The notes under the pieces are model-generated. The model searched no databases and was not told the origin of the DNA. It was given only the letters and a program-made list of their open reading frames with translations. A stretch of 64,000 nucleotides of DNA from the NCBI RefSeq assembly GCF_009193155.1, contig NZ_VUKD01000005.1, positions 248,001 to 312,000 on the forward strand, in the 5' to 3' direction. Made by a program: the position numbers and the translations under genes. Positions 35,485 through 44,494 of this stretch are shown here, in pieces. This stretch comes from Georgenia subflava (lineage in GTDB: Bacteria; Actinomycetota; Actinomycetes; Actinomycetales; Actinomycetaceae). How positions within the stretch are numbered: position 1 is the stretch's first letter; each line of letters opens with the position of its first letter.

Positions 35485-36918
35485 ATGCCGCTGACCAGCA
35501 CTTATTCCGTCACACGGCGAATGAAATCCGACAAGGTACGCCCGCCACGCCACGCCACGGGCAGCTGGCCGCGAACGCTGGTGTCGTTCTCGACTCCTCG
35601 TCATGCTCGACCCCCAAAAGCTATCGACGCGAGCCGTGGACGTAGACATGATCTGCCTGTCGGCAGATGGCGCGGTCTTCTTTGGTCGGGGCTCACCTGT
35701 TTCGCATTCGTAATCGTCTCAAACCCTTCGTCGTGGCTGCCGTCTATGACCACGACGCTCGGTTGGCTCATTCTTGCCGTTGCAGTGGTTGCCCTTGTGG
35801 ATATGCGAAGACTTCGACTTCCCTTAGTGCCATGGCCGCTAGCCGGTTTTCTACTGTTCTGCGCAGCCTCGTCGCTGTGGTCACAGAATCCCTCCATGAC
35901 CTGGAAGGCTGTCTCCTTCTACGGGATCATCAGCGCGGTCGCCTGCCTGGTCGTCAGCAACGGCACCACGCTCGCGCTCGCACGCGGAATCACGTGGGCT
36001 GGTCTACTCCTCGCCGCAACAACCCTGTGGATGCAGGTGCCGGTCTGGGCGACCGAGGGCTTGGGTGCAGCCTTTGAGGGCGTCCACGGCAACCGGAACA
36101 TCGTCTCGTACACTTTTACACTGACGCTGGCTGGAACCCTGGTCTACGCCATCTTCGCGCCCTTCCGCTTGCTGACGTGGTTGGGCGTGGGCTTGTTCAC
36201 AGCCATCATTCTCACTACCGGCTCGAGCACCGGGATTATCGCGCTAGCAGCGATCCTCATAACAGCGGCCTGGGTCGTCCTGCACCGTCGTCTCGGCACA
36301 TACGGCCGCGTGCGGCTGCACCGTGCCACGGCGCTGAGTGCTCTGACAATGGGTGCGCTCGTCCCGATAAAGTTCGACGACCTCCTCACCTGGTTGGGAC
36401 GGAACTCGACGTTGAGCGGCCGATTGCCGATCTGGGAGGCGACAATCGAGGCGAGCTCAACCGCACTCATAGGCGGTCACGGGTTCGGCACAGTGTGGTT
36501 CTATACGTGGCTACAAGCACCGCCCAACCCCGTCAAGGACGAGATCGAGACCATCTCAGGCAGTCCCCGTACCCACGGCCACAATTCCCTTGTCGACCTG
36601 CTCCCGCAAGTCGGCTTGATCGGGATCGTTCTCGCCCTGACAGCCGTCGCTTACGCCGTGTGGCGGACGAAGGGCCTCAAGTCCCGCGACTCGGTCGCGG
36701 CGGCCGTTCTGCTTCCGGGCCTGCTGGTTTGCTCTGTTACAGAACCGATGCTCGCTATCCCATCCGGCTGGTTCGTACTTTCGGCCGTCCTTGTGCTCGC
36801 AACTCGGCGCGATGGCGCCCATCAAGTTGTACAGCCTTTGCGGGGTTCTGGGCGTGACACGATTCTGCAGACAAGCCCTAATCGTGGGGCTGGCCGACCA
36901 TCAGTCAAAGTGGGCTGA
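35485..36918 (+). CDS. O-antigen ligase/polymerase-like membrane protein (WaaL-type)
   Basis: About 477 residues with some ten membrane helices after an Arg-rich N-terminus. The large outer loop contains GGHGFGTVWFY and RTHGHNSLVDLLPQVG, the H-x-H-N pattern of the Wzy_C/O-antigen ligase family. The start is uncertain: ATG 35485 is one base after the LCP stop and is used here; ATG 35521 is also in frame, and the first helix begins only near residue 60. It may polymerise or transfer a lipid-linked glycan outside the membrane. It sits at the left edge of the lower-GC stretch. Confidence 0.8.
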   Translation: MPLTSTYSVTRRMKSDKVRPPRHATGSWPRTLVSFSTPRHARPPKAIDASRGRRHDLPVGRWRGLLWSGLTCFAFVIVSNPSSWLPSMTTTLGWLILAVAVVALVDMRRLRLPLVPWPLAGFLLFCAASSLWSQNPSMTWKAVSFYGIISAVACLVVSNGTTLALARGITWAGLLLAATTLWMQVPVWATEGLGAAFEGVHGNRNIVSYTFTLTLAGTLVYAIFAPFRLLTWLGVGLFTAIILTTGSSTGIIALAAILITAAWVVLHRRLGTYGRVRLHRATALSALTMGALVPIKFDDLLTWLGRNSTLSGRLPIWEATIEASSTALIGGHGFGTVWFYTWLQAPPNPVKDEIETISGSPRTHGHNSLVDLLPQVGLIGIVLALTAVAYAVWRTKGLKSRDSVAAAVLLPGLLVCSVTEPMLAIPSGWFVLSAVLVLATRRDGAHQVVQPLRGSGRDTILQTSPNRGAGRPSVKVG

Positions 36919-37234
36919 TATAAGGGACAGAGAATCTCTCTGGGCCACTGAGCTGCTCGGATTCAACTCTCGTTCGAAACTGAGCTTATGGAAACTGTAG
37001 CGGATGGCTCGTCGGGACGGAAGAGCCTTCTGGAACCGGCTGCAATGGGATCCGCTGGCCCCGGGGCTGGGCACGCCCGCGCCATGCCGGCGTCGGCACC
37101 GAGCAGTGCGCTGCGGCGCATAAGGAGAAGCGCCATCCCGGCAAGTCTGGACGGCCATATACGACTGCGATGCGGTGTACGCCGTCTATGCCCGGCTGCG
37201 GACTATCACGCGCCTGGCCTCGACGCACGAGGCC
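36919..37234. other. Intergenic stretch, 316 bases, between two convergent polymerase genes
   Basis: No gene is recognised. On the plus strand one frame from ATG 37004 is open apart from a single stop at 37121-37123 and resembles nothing I know, so it could be a gene remnant. GC is higher than in the Wzy-like gene to its right. No clear hairpin was found. Confidence 0.4.
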
Positions 37235-38590
37235 TTAAGCGACCGGAATCTTCTGCTCGCGTCTGCGCGCGGGCCGACCCGCGGTAACTGCCATGAACCA
37301 TTTAGACGAGGTCCAATTCCGATCTGTTACCTCCTGAAACTCACTGTCTGAGTGCGCTCGACTTCCGCCCACCCCCTGGTCTTGGCGATGTACGAGAGCC
37401 GCGCCAGTAAGTACCATCAACAGGATAGGAAAGTTCCAACCGTTAAGAGTCTCAAACAGCAGGCCTAGACCGGCGGACATGACAACATACTGAACTCCTA
37501 CAGCCCGGAGACTCGCAATTGGGGAACGAAACAAGACAACAAGTATGGCACTGAATAGAACCAGGCTCGCAACTGCACCGAGCAGTCCAAAATTCGAAAT
37601 GGCATAAAGTAGATCGTTGTCTAAGACATCGGCCGAACCTGGACCGAACCCGAAGTACCAATGGAGGGGCCGCGCGTTCAGCCGCTCAATAGCACCACCC
37701 CAGTTCGCCACGCGGGCCGCGAACGAATTTACGCTCGTAAGGTCTCCGGTTTCAATAATGGTTAAGAGTTGATTCAAATACGGAAGCCGATGGCCGAAGA
37801 GCTTGATAATGGCCAGGAAGAAGAGTCCAGAACTCCCGATCAAGACTACAGATTTCCATAGCCGCCGGGATGTGACGGAACGACCAATTCTCACATCGAG
37901 CAGGAGTGTCGTCAAGGCCAGAGCAAAAGGAAAGGCGACCAGTACCGTCCTCGACCCGGCAAGAACGACGAGTACAACGCCTATCGCCAGCGCTGCAAAC
38001 TTAACAACTCTACGACGCTCAAACGCGAGTACAATCATTGAAACCTGCAAGACGACCCAGGCAAATAAGTTAGGATTGTACAGAGTGCCAGTAATCCGGA
38101 CCAGTTCTCCGAGCCCGCGAGTCTTCTCACCGGAATATACGGGCTCCAGTGAACCACCGAAGAGCTGCACCATCCCGTTAATTGCACTAACTGCTAGCGC
38201 GACATAAGCGAACAAGAGGAAAGCGCGATGAACTTCCTCAACTCGCAATCGCCTGGCCTCCAGATAGGCGGCACACAACACGAGCGCAAGCAGCACCGGC
38301 CTAAGGGCATGTAAAAGCGATGCGAATTCGATTCGCTCATAGTTAACCACGGCGGAAATCGCAATGGCGACCATGTACACAAATAGCAGCGCTACCACTT
38401 TCCACACTCCTCGACCAATCGGCTGACGAATGCGCATAGCGATAAGCAACGCACTAATTGCGCCGAGAGCGCCGTAGGTGAAGTAGTGTGCGCCTCCCAG
38501 ATCAGGCCGAGGCATGATAACGAAGAAGATCGGCAACACCGCCAACGTAATCCCGTTGCCGCGACTAAAGGTCTGGAGGGTCAAGGGCAT
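37235..38590 (-). CDS. Wzy-like O-antigen polymerase
   Basis: 451 residues from ATG 38590, with about eleven membrane helices and a long outer loop holding the GHRLPYLNQ and WYFGFGPGSADVLDNDLLY regions, typical of Wzy/O-antigen ligase folds. The C-terminal 50 residues are hydrophilic (RPARRREQKIPVA at the end). TACGGT at 38633-38638 may be the -10 box. Codon use is AT-richer than in flanking genes, pointing to acquisition. It would polymerise the repeat units flipped by the Wzx-like protein at 41164 (inference). Confidence 0.8.
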   Translation of the reverse strand: MPLTLQTFSRGNGITLAVLPIFFVIMPRPDLGGAHYFTYGALGAISALLIAMRIRQPIGRGVWKVVALLFVYMVAIAISAVVNYERIEFASLLHALRPVLLALVLCAAYLEARRLRVEEVHRAFLLFAYVALAVSAINGMVQLFGGSLEPVYSGEKTRGLGELVRITGTLYNPNLFAWVVLQVSMIVLAFERRRVVKFAALAIGVVLVVLAGSRTVLVAFPFALALTTLLLDVRIGRSVTSRRLWKSVVLIGSSGLFFLAIIKLFGHRLPYLNQLLTIIETGDLTSVNSFAARVANWGGAIERLNARPLHWYFGFGPGSADVLDNDLLYAISNFGLLGAVASLVLFSAILVVLFRSPIASLRAVGVQYVVMSAGLGLLFETLNGWNFPILLMVLTGAALVHRQDQGVGGSRAHSDSEFQEVTDRNWTSSKWFMAVTAGRPARRREQKIPVA

Positions 38591-38976
38591 CAAAAGTCCA
38601 TCCCAACTTTTGCCTTCCACTCTAGTGCGGTGACCGTAGTGGCCGTTGCACAGATTACATGGGGCGCAACACGCGCGAGGCGTGGCATCCGTCACTCACC
38701 TAGTTGCCGTCGTGACATGCATCACTCGAGAGGTGTGGGAACCGCGCCAGCAGTCCCGTAGCCTTGAAGCCTGCCGGTCTCATGCTCTCCACACTTCTCT
38801 AGACAACACAGCGCATCGTTTGAGCGGTAGACAGGTACCACGGCTGAGCGGCGGGCACGCACCCACATAGAACTAGACTCGCTGCGACATCAGGAACACA
38901 GCGTGGTGCGACCGCATTACTATCTGCACCAGAACGTCCGCAAACAATTCGCCGCTCCGAACCGTTACGGATTGAT
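38591..38976. other. Divergent intergenic region, 386 bases
   Basis: Lower-GC spacer holding the putative Wzy promoter (minus, TACGGT 38633-38638) and a possible -10-like TACGGA (38966-38971) five bases before the GT4 start at 38977. No coding or RNA feature was seen. Confidence 0.45.
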
Positions 38977-40149
38977 ATGAGAATTACCTACATTCACCAG
39001 CATTTCAAGAGCCCTACTGAAGCTGGTGGCACACGGTCATGGGAGTTCGCGCGGCGACTCGCCGACGACGGTCACGATGTCACAATGATCTGCGGCGGCC
39101 GAGGCAAAGCCAAATACACCGAAGCGGGCTTCACTGTCGTACAGGTGGCTTCCGAGTACAACAATGCGATGTCGGTCAGTGCACGCGTGCGGTCGTTCCT
39201 TTCGTTCGGCGCTAGGGCTACAGCACGGGCAGTAGCCACCCCGGCGGATCTCGTCCTGGCGACTAGCACGCCCCTAACTGTGGCTATCCCTGGCATCATT
39301 GCTTCGACGGTACGCCGAAAAGCGTTCGTGTTCGAGGTGCGAGACCTTTGGCCAGACGTACCGGTAGAGTTGGGTGTCCTACGTTCCGGCACAGTTATTC
39401 GCCTCGCGCGTGCTCTCGAAAAGGTTGCGTATACTCGAGCGAGTCGCATTATCGCACTCTCACCCAGTATGGCCGACGGTGTTCGCGCTCGGGCCCCCCA
39501 CAGTTGCGTAGTTACGATCCCCAATGGAAGCGACTTTGCGCTATTCGACAAGGCCAGCGAGGACAGAGACGAATTCCGGAAGAGCACAGCCACGTCGGAA
39601 CAGCGTATGCTCGTCTACGCTGGCTCCCTCGGAGCGACATATGACGTCGGTTGGCTCGTGGATCTTGCCGCTGAACTTCAGGCTAGTGACACAATCATAG
39701 TCATTATTGGAGAAGGCGCGATGAGCCCTAGGCTCAGGCAACGAATCGATGAACTTCGGCTGGACAATATCGTGCTTACCGGAGCGATCCCTAAGTCCGA
39801 CGTTGCAGACTACGTCGCGTCGGCGGACGCAGTCTTCTCCACATTGCAGGACCATCCCGCGTTGCTTGGCAATTCGCTGAACAAAGTCTTCGATGCGATG
39901 GCTGCGCGCCGCCCAATACTCTTCAACCATGAGGGCTGGCTCGCGGAACTCGCAAGCGAGCGGGGCGCCGGATGGATCTTGAATCGCGACGTTCGGGTTG
40001 CTGGACGACAGATCGTCGATATCCTAAACGACGGCGAGGCATTGGCGAGGGCTGGTGACGCATCCGGGACCACCGGCCAGGAGTTTTTCGATCGCGATAC
40101 GTTGTATGAGCACTTTCATGCAACACTGACCGCGGCCGTTGGAGGTTGA
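38977..40149 (+). CDS. GT4 glycosyltransferase (WcaI/WbuB-like)
   Basis: 390 residues. MRITYIHQHFKSPTEAGGTR is a near-signature start of WcaI-type GT4 enzymes. FEVRDLWPDVPVELG, LSPSMADGVRARAP and the donor site LVYAGSLGATYDVGWL follow, with NKVFDAMAARRPILFNHEGW carrying the C-terminal helix. Lower GC than its neighbours outside the island. It is probably leaderless or nearly so, since TACGGA lies five bases before the ATG. Adds one sugar to the lipid-linked unit; identity unknown. Confidence 0.88.
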   Translation: MRITYIHQHFKSPTEAGGTRSWEFARRLADDGHDVTMICGGRGKAKYTEAGFTVVQVASEYNNAMSVSARVRSFLSFGARATARAVATPADLVLATSTPLTVAIPGIIASTVRRKAFVFEVRDLWPDVPVELGVLRSGTVIRLARALEKVAYTRASRIIALSPSMADGVRARAPHSCVVTIPNGSDFALFDKASEDRDEFRKSTATSEQRMLVYAGSLGATYDVGWLVDLAAELQASDTIIVIIGEGAMSPRLRQRIDELRLDNIVLTGAIPKSDVADYVASADAVFSTLQDHPALLGNSLNKVFDAMAARRPILFNHEGWLAELASERGAGWILNRDVRVAGRQIVDILNDGEALARAGDASGTTGQEFFDRDTLYEHFHATLTAAVGG

Positions 40150-41096
40150 GGCATGAGCTCTCGCGTCACGCACGATCACAAAGCGCACATCAGTTGAGCT
40201 CAGATATTCGGTCAGTCATCGTTGCCGTCATCACCTACAGACGTCCGGAGAGCTTAGCGCGTCTTCTCGACTCCTTGCTCCGGCTAGAAACGCAACTTGT
40301 CGTCGAAGTGGTAGTTATCGATAACGATCCGTCCCGGAGCGCGAGGACGGTAGCGACGACACACGCCATCCAACCCGTCTATCACGTCGAGCCGAAGCCG
40401 GGCATCGCGGCGGCGAGAAACGCGTCAATCGAGGCAGCCGTCGGACGAGGCGACGCGATCATATTTGTGGACGACGACGAGGAAGTCCCCCCTGGTTGGG
40501 TCGACAAGTTGGTTGAAGCGGCGCTCAAGTACGATGCCGCAATGGTTGCCGGGCCGGTTATCTCGAGATTCCCGGAAGCGACGCCTAAGTGGGTTACGCG
40601 CGGCGGGTTCTTCCAGCGTCGGGTGCGGTCAACTGGAAGCAGTGACGGGTTGCCCGCAACGAATAATACGCTCGTGAGAACAGATCTGCTCCTTCGCCAC
40701 GCTCATATCCGTTTTAACGAGAGCTACTCGTTCACGGGCGGCAGTGACTCAGACTTTTTCTCCAGGCTCATTGCGACTTCTCAATGCCGCTGGATCTGGT
40801 GCTCTGACGCAGAAGTTTTCGAGCATGTGCAGGTCGATCGAGTGTCGGCGCGCTGGCTCGTACGCCGTGGGATACGGTCAGGCAACGTTCTCGGTCGCCT
40901 TGCGCTGCGGTCAACTCCCAAGACCATTGTAGTGATCAAGAGTCTTGGTTATCTTCTAGCCGGTCTACTCTCGTTGCCGATCTCTTTGACCATCGCACCA
41001 GGTTGGCGGGCCCGAACACTTATTGCATTTACCCGAGGAATCGGCATGTTGGGTGCTTGCCGAGGGAAGTTCGTAAATGAGTATGCACGCGATTAG
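40146..41096 (+). CDS. Glycosyltransferase family 2 (start uncertain)
   Basis: About 300-316 residues. The GT2 core has VIVAVITYRRPESLARLLDSL, VVVIDNDPS, GIAAARNASIEA and the D-D-D metal site (IIFVDDDEEVPPGW), then FTGGSDSDFFSRL and two weak C-terminal helices. Start choice is hard. TTG 40146 overlaps the previous stop but sits right on GGAGG. ATG 40153 is ideally placed after GGAGG, but its frame ends at 40195-40197. TTG 40194 overlaps that stop. A short coupling peptide or an indel is possible. Confidence 0.82.
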   Translation: MRHELSRHARSQSAHQLSSDIRSVIVAVITYRRPESLARLLDSLLRLETQLVVEVVVIDNDPSRSARTVATTHAIQPVYHVEPKPGIAAARNASIEAAVGRGDAIIFVDDDEEVPPGWVDKLVEAALKYDAAMVAGPVISRFPEATPKWVTRGGFFQRRVRSTGSSDGLPATNNTLVRTDLLLRHAHIRFNESYSFTGGSDSDFFSRLIATSQCRWIWCSDAEVFEHVQVDRVSARWLVRRGIRSGNVLGRLALRSTPKTIVVIKSLGYLLAGLLSLPISLTIAPGWRARTLIAFTRGIGMLGACRGKFVNEYARD

Positions 41097-41163
41097 GCAG
41101 CGGAGCACGCTTTGATGTCGTGCGAAGCCCAGATTGTGAACGCGCTCGCTTCGAGGACCCTCA

Positions 41164-42360
41164 ATGGCGAATAGACGGTATCTGATCGTCCTAGCGTCAC
41201 GAGTGGTTGCCGCCGTTCTTAGCGCGATAGGCTTTCTATTGGTGGCTAGGGAGACCTCACCCGCCGATTTCGGGTACTTCTCAGCATGGCTTGCCGGCGT
41301 CACGGTGGTTATAGCCCTGTCTGACGGAGGGCTTCAGACATACTCGCTACGCCGATACGCAAGTCGAGACCCTGACCGAACGCAAGGGCTGGTTGCAATG
41401 TCGCTGCAGAGACGCGCGACAGTGGCAGTTTCGGCGACGGTCGCGCTCGCAGCTTCTGCGGTGATCCTATGGGCCGACGGCCCTGGGTGGCTTCTGCTAA
41501 TGCCCGCTTGGCAATGGGCACAAAAAGAGACGACGGGCGTCCTCGGCATTGCACTCGCCGAAGACCGCAGTTTGGTGCAGCTTGTGGCCCTCACTGCCAC
41601 TAGAGCCGGCGCCTTGGGGGCATTTGCCTTCGCTCACTACTACTTCCACATCGAAGCCATCCTCAGTTTCGTTTTGGGCAATCTTATTGCTACCGGTATA
41701 GGACTGCTGGCGCTGTATGCGGTCAACCCCCGTTATCGTCGCGTACCCGAAAGGAGTTCTCTGCAATTCTGGAGGGCGGCGCGTCCTTACTGGGTCGCCT
41801 CGATTTCCGCCCAGGTGCGTTCGCTAGATACGGCATTGATTGCACTCGCTGCCTCGCCGTTCCAAGCCGGCCTGTTCAGTCTCCCGTCCCGTTTGACAGG
41901 ACCGATGCGTCTGGCTGCTACGACGCTATCCACAGTGGCGCTCCCTGTTGCGAGCCGGGGCGATAAGGATGAACTACGTCGACTTACTCAAACGCTGCGA
42001 TTGGTCACCATCATCGCAGCCGGCGGCCTCGGGACTCTAGCCCTTTTCGCTGAGCCTATAATCCGTTTGGTTGTAGGTGATGGCTACGTAGGTTCAGTGA
42101 CCCCTCTCCGCATCCTTATCATCGGTCTGTTCCTGAACATTCCCGGTAGCTTCATCAGCGGTGTTCTGCAAGGGACGGGAGCCGAGCGCAGCATCGCGCG
42201 ACTGGGTGTTATACTCGCACTCTGCACTATTATTGGCGTACCTTTGGCAGCCAGTATAGGCGGTGCGAATGGTGCAGCCTTATGCCTTTCCTTAATTTAC
42301 GTAATGCAGCTTGCAGCGGTGACGTACTTGGATCGAAAGCGACGGCAAGACAATGCATGA
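41164..42360 (+). CDS. Wzx-like polysaccharide flippase (MATE/MOP superfamily)
   Basis: 398 residues with about 12 membrane helices. The N-terminus (LIVLASRVVAAVLSAIGFLL) and RETSPADFGYFSAW match polysaccharide flippase proteins; GLFSLPSRLTGPMRLAATTL lies in the second half. ATG 41164 has GAGG about nine bases upstream. It would flip the undecaprenyl-linked repeat unit to the outer face for the Wzy-like polymerase (family knowledge plus context). It lies inside the lower-GC island. Confidence 0.85.
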   Translation: MANRRYLIVLASRVVAAVLSAIGFLLVARETSPADFGYFSAWLAGVTVVIALSDGGLQTYSLRRYASRDPDRTQGLVAMSLQRRATVAVSATVALAASAVILWADGPGWLLLMPAWQWAQKETTGVLGIALAEDRSLVQLVALTATRAGALGAFAFAHYYFHIEAILSFVLGNLIATGIGLLALYAVNPRYRRVPERSSLQFWRAARPYWVASISAQVRSLDTALIALAASPFQAGLFSLPSRLTGPMRLAATTLSTVALPVASRGDKDELRRLTQTLRLVTIIAAGGLGTLALFAEPIIRLVVGDGYVGSVTPLRILIIGLFLNIPGSFISGVLQGTGAERSIARLGVILALCTIIGVPLAASIGGANGAALCLSLIYVMQLAAVTYLDRKRRQDNA

Positions 42361-43255
42361 TACAACGCCGCGGGTACTAATTGGCATCCCGACCTACCGT
42401 CGACCAGCGGAGCTCGAATCGCTTCTTACTGGACTCGTCATCGAAGCTCGCATACACAATGCATCAATCGTGGTCGTTGATAACGATCCCGAGGAAAGTG
42501 CGCGCAAAGTCGTTGAGTCCGCACACCACAGTAACGACATTAGCTACTTGACTGAATCGCGGCCGGGAGTAGTTCACGTGCGCAACGCCATCCTGCGTGC
42601 TGCAAAATTGCACGATGTCTTGATCTTCGTCGACGACGACCAGGTCACCTTTCCGGGCTGGCTGGGAGAGTTCTTGAAGATGCGGGACCGCTACCCTGAG
42701 GCCCTCGTCTCGGGCGAAGTGCGCTATCAATTGCCTATTGGTGCCGATGGGTATGTTCGTGCGTGGTACTTGCGTAAGCTCAGCACTCGGAACGAACAAC
42801 CGCTCAAATCGACGGGTACCGGCAACCTGCTAATTCCTATGAGCGTTCTGGGGAAGCTTGGCAACGCCGAGTTCGACATCCGGTTCGGGACGATGGGCGG
42901 TGAGGACACGGATTTTGTCTATCGTCTGACCATGGCCGGAGTAGAGATCATCTATGCGAAGCATGCATATGTGCATGAAACTGTGCCGGCCACGCGTGCT
43001 ACGAGACGGGCGGTTCGCCAACGAATCATCCGGCAGGGCATGATCCGTGCCCGCTTGGGAATGAAGTTTCACGGGCGCCCAGCGGTCCTCGCTGGAGGTG
43101 TGGCCCGGATCATCGTGGGCGGAGTTGAGTACTTGTGGCACATGCTCCGGACGTTCAACCCATCCCCGTTGGTCGAGGGAAGACTACTCACGGGCGTGGG
43201 GTATGTGGTCGGCGGACTCGGTGTCAGTTCTGACGCATACGGAGGCAAAAGGTGA
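42353..43255 (+). CDS. Glycosyltransferase family 2
   Basis: 300 residues. Motifs: VLIGIPTYRRPAELESLLTG, VVVDNDPEE, SRPGVVHVRNAILRAA and a D-D-D metal site in LIFVDDDQVTFPGW, then GTGNLLIPMSVLG and GGEDTDFVYRL as acceptor-side motifs. It is related to the GT2 at 40146. Its ATG overlaps the flippase stop by 8 bases, and its own stop overlaps the GTG of the pyruvyltransferase. It adds a sugar to the same repeat unit (inference). Confidence 0.87.
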   Translation: MHDTTPRVLIGIPTYRRPAELESLLTGLVIEARIHNASIVVVDNDPEESARKVVESAHHSNDISYLTESRPGVVHVRNAILRAAKLHDVLIFVDDDQVTFPGWLGEFLKMRDRYPEALVSGEVRYQLPIGADGYVRAWYLRKLSTRNEQPLKSTGTGNLLIPMSVLGKLGNAEFDIRFGTMGGEDTDFVYRLTMAGVEIIYAKHAYVHETVPATRATRRAVRQRIIRQGMIRARLGMKFHGRPAVLAGGVARIIVGGVEYLWHMLRTFNPSPLVEGRLLTGVGYVVGGLGVSSDAYGGKR

Positions 43256-44355
43256 TGAGGAATTATCTCGCCGATGTCGGCGGATTGTCTGGTGCGGCGG
43301 GCACACTGTGGCGCGCCAGGGGGCAAGCTAAATGGCTTCTTCGTCCCCACGCGGATGCTGCATACCTTGGCTGGGTGGGACAGGGAAATATCGGCGACGA
43401 ACTGATGTTCAACGCGCACAGTCACGTGTTAGCACCTCGCGAATTACGTCCGGTCGGCCTGGACGGCCCCGGCCGCAGACTGATGAACGGAAGGCGTCCA
43501 AGTGCCGAGGTGCTTCTTCTCGGCGGCGGAACGGTTCTTAACCTAGATTCCTGGGGACGCCGGCTTGATAAAGTCACCCGGATCTTGGACTACGAGCGTC
43601 TGATCGTGTTTGGCCCTGGAGCCGAAGATACTGAATTTGGTATTCGCCGAGGTTTAGTCAGTGAGGAGGGACAGCGTACATGGAGGCGCTTAATGTCTGA
43701 GGCCGCGTTCATAGGTGTCCGTGGACCCAGGTCCCAACATACGCTAAGCAAACTGGGCATCTCAAGTGTTGTCGTAGGCGATCCCGGCCTTTGCGTGCCC
43801 CTCCGACGGATTTCGCCACATACTTCACTAGCAGGGCGACCTCAAATTGCTCTAAACCTTACGGGTGTCAGGAATGCACTGCCGAAGATGTATGAATGGC
43901 GCGCTGAAGTCGCGCGCGCCGCTGCTACATGGAAACGGCGTGGTTGTCTTGTCAACGTATTCGGCATGGATTCCGGCGACGTCATGGCAACGCTCGCTCT
44001 TCTCCAACAGTTCGGTGTACAGGCAGACAAGTGGATTGATCGCCCCTCCGTCTCGTCTCTGACTCAGTTCTTGGCCGGGACGCATCTGGTCGTATCCGAA
44101 CGCCTGCACGGGGCTATCGTTTCAGCGAACCTCGGCGTCCCATTCCTTCATCTGGGATACAAGCCCAAGTCGTTCGACTTTCTCGAGTCAATTGGCGCGA
44201 GCGAGCGAGCAATCGGGATCGGCACGCCAAATTTTGAAAGGGTTATCGAAGCCGGCGATGCAATTATGGGTGATTTCTTGGATGCGCAGATGCGAGAGAA
44301 TATCCTGCGCCTCCAAGAGGAGTTTCGCCGAAATTATGACCTTGCACTTTCATAA
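43252..44355 (+). CDS. Polysaccharide pyruvyl transferase family protein (CsaB-like)
   Basis: 367 residues (GTG 43252, or ATG 43255). The PS_pyruv_trans fold shows YLGWVGQGNIGDELMF, LLLGGGTVLNLD, GVRGPRSQHTLSKLG and the conserved VVSERLHGAIVSANLGVPF with His and Arg. Family members attach ketal-linked pyruvate to glycan sugars using phosphoenolpyruvate, making the polymer acidic; some bind surface-layer domains (family knowledge). Last gene of the plus-strand island. Confidence 0.9.
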   Translation: MMRNYLADVGGLSGAAGTLWRARGQAKWLLRPHADAAYLGWVGQGNIGDELMFNAHSHVLAPRELRPVGLDGPGRRLMNGRRPSAEVLLLGGGTVLNLDSWGRRLDKVTRILDYERLIVFGPGAEDTEFGIRRGLVSEEGQRTWRRLMSEAAFIGVRGPRSQHTLSKLGISSVVVGDPGLCVPLRRISPHTSLAGRPQIALNLTGVRNALPKMYEWRAEVARAAATWKRRGCLVNVFGMDSGDVMATLALLQQFGVQADKWIDRPSVSSLTQFLAGTHLVVSERLHGAIVSANLGVPFLHLGYKPKSFDFLESIGASERAIGIGTPNFERVIEAGDAIMGDFLDAQMRENILRLQEEFRRNYDLALS

Positions 44356-44494
44356 CGAAACCGGGCGGTCGCGGGGCGTTCTCGGTGGCGTCAGATTGAA
44401 ACTGGTTGCATGTTGTGCCGGCAGCGTGTTAGGTGCGCACATGAAATCGGGGTGAGCACATTGGCAACTTTTCTTCGATAGGAACACCATCATC

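Noticed and set aside
36919-37234. Possible transposase remnant
   Set aside because: No transposase motif, terminal inverted repeat or target duplication recognised; kept only as unassigned intergenic DNA.
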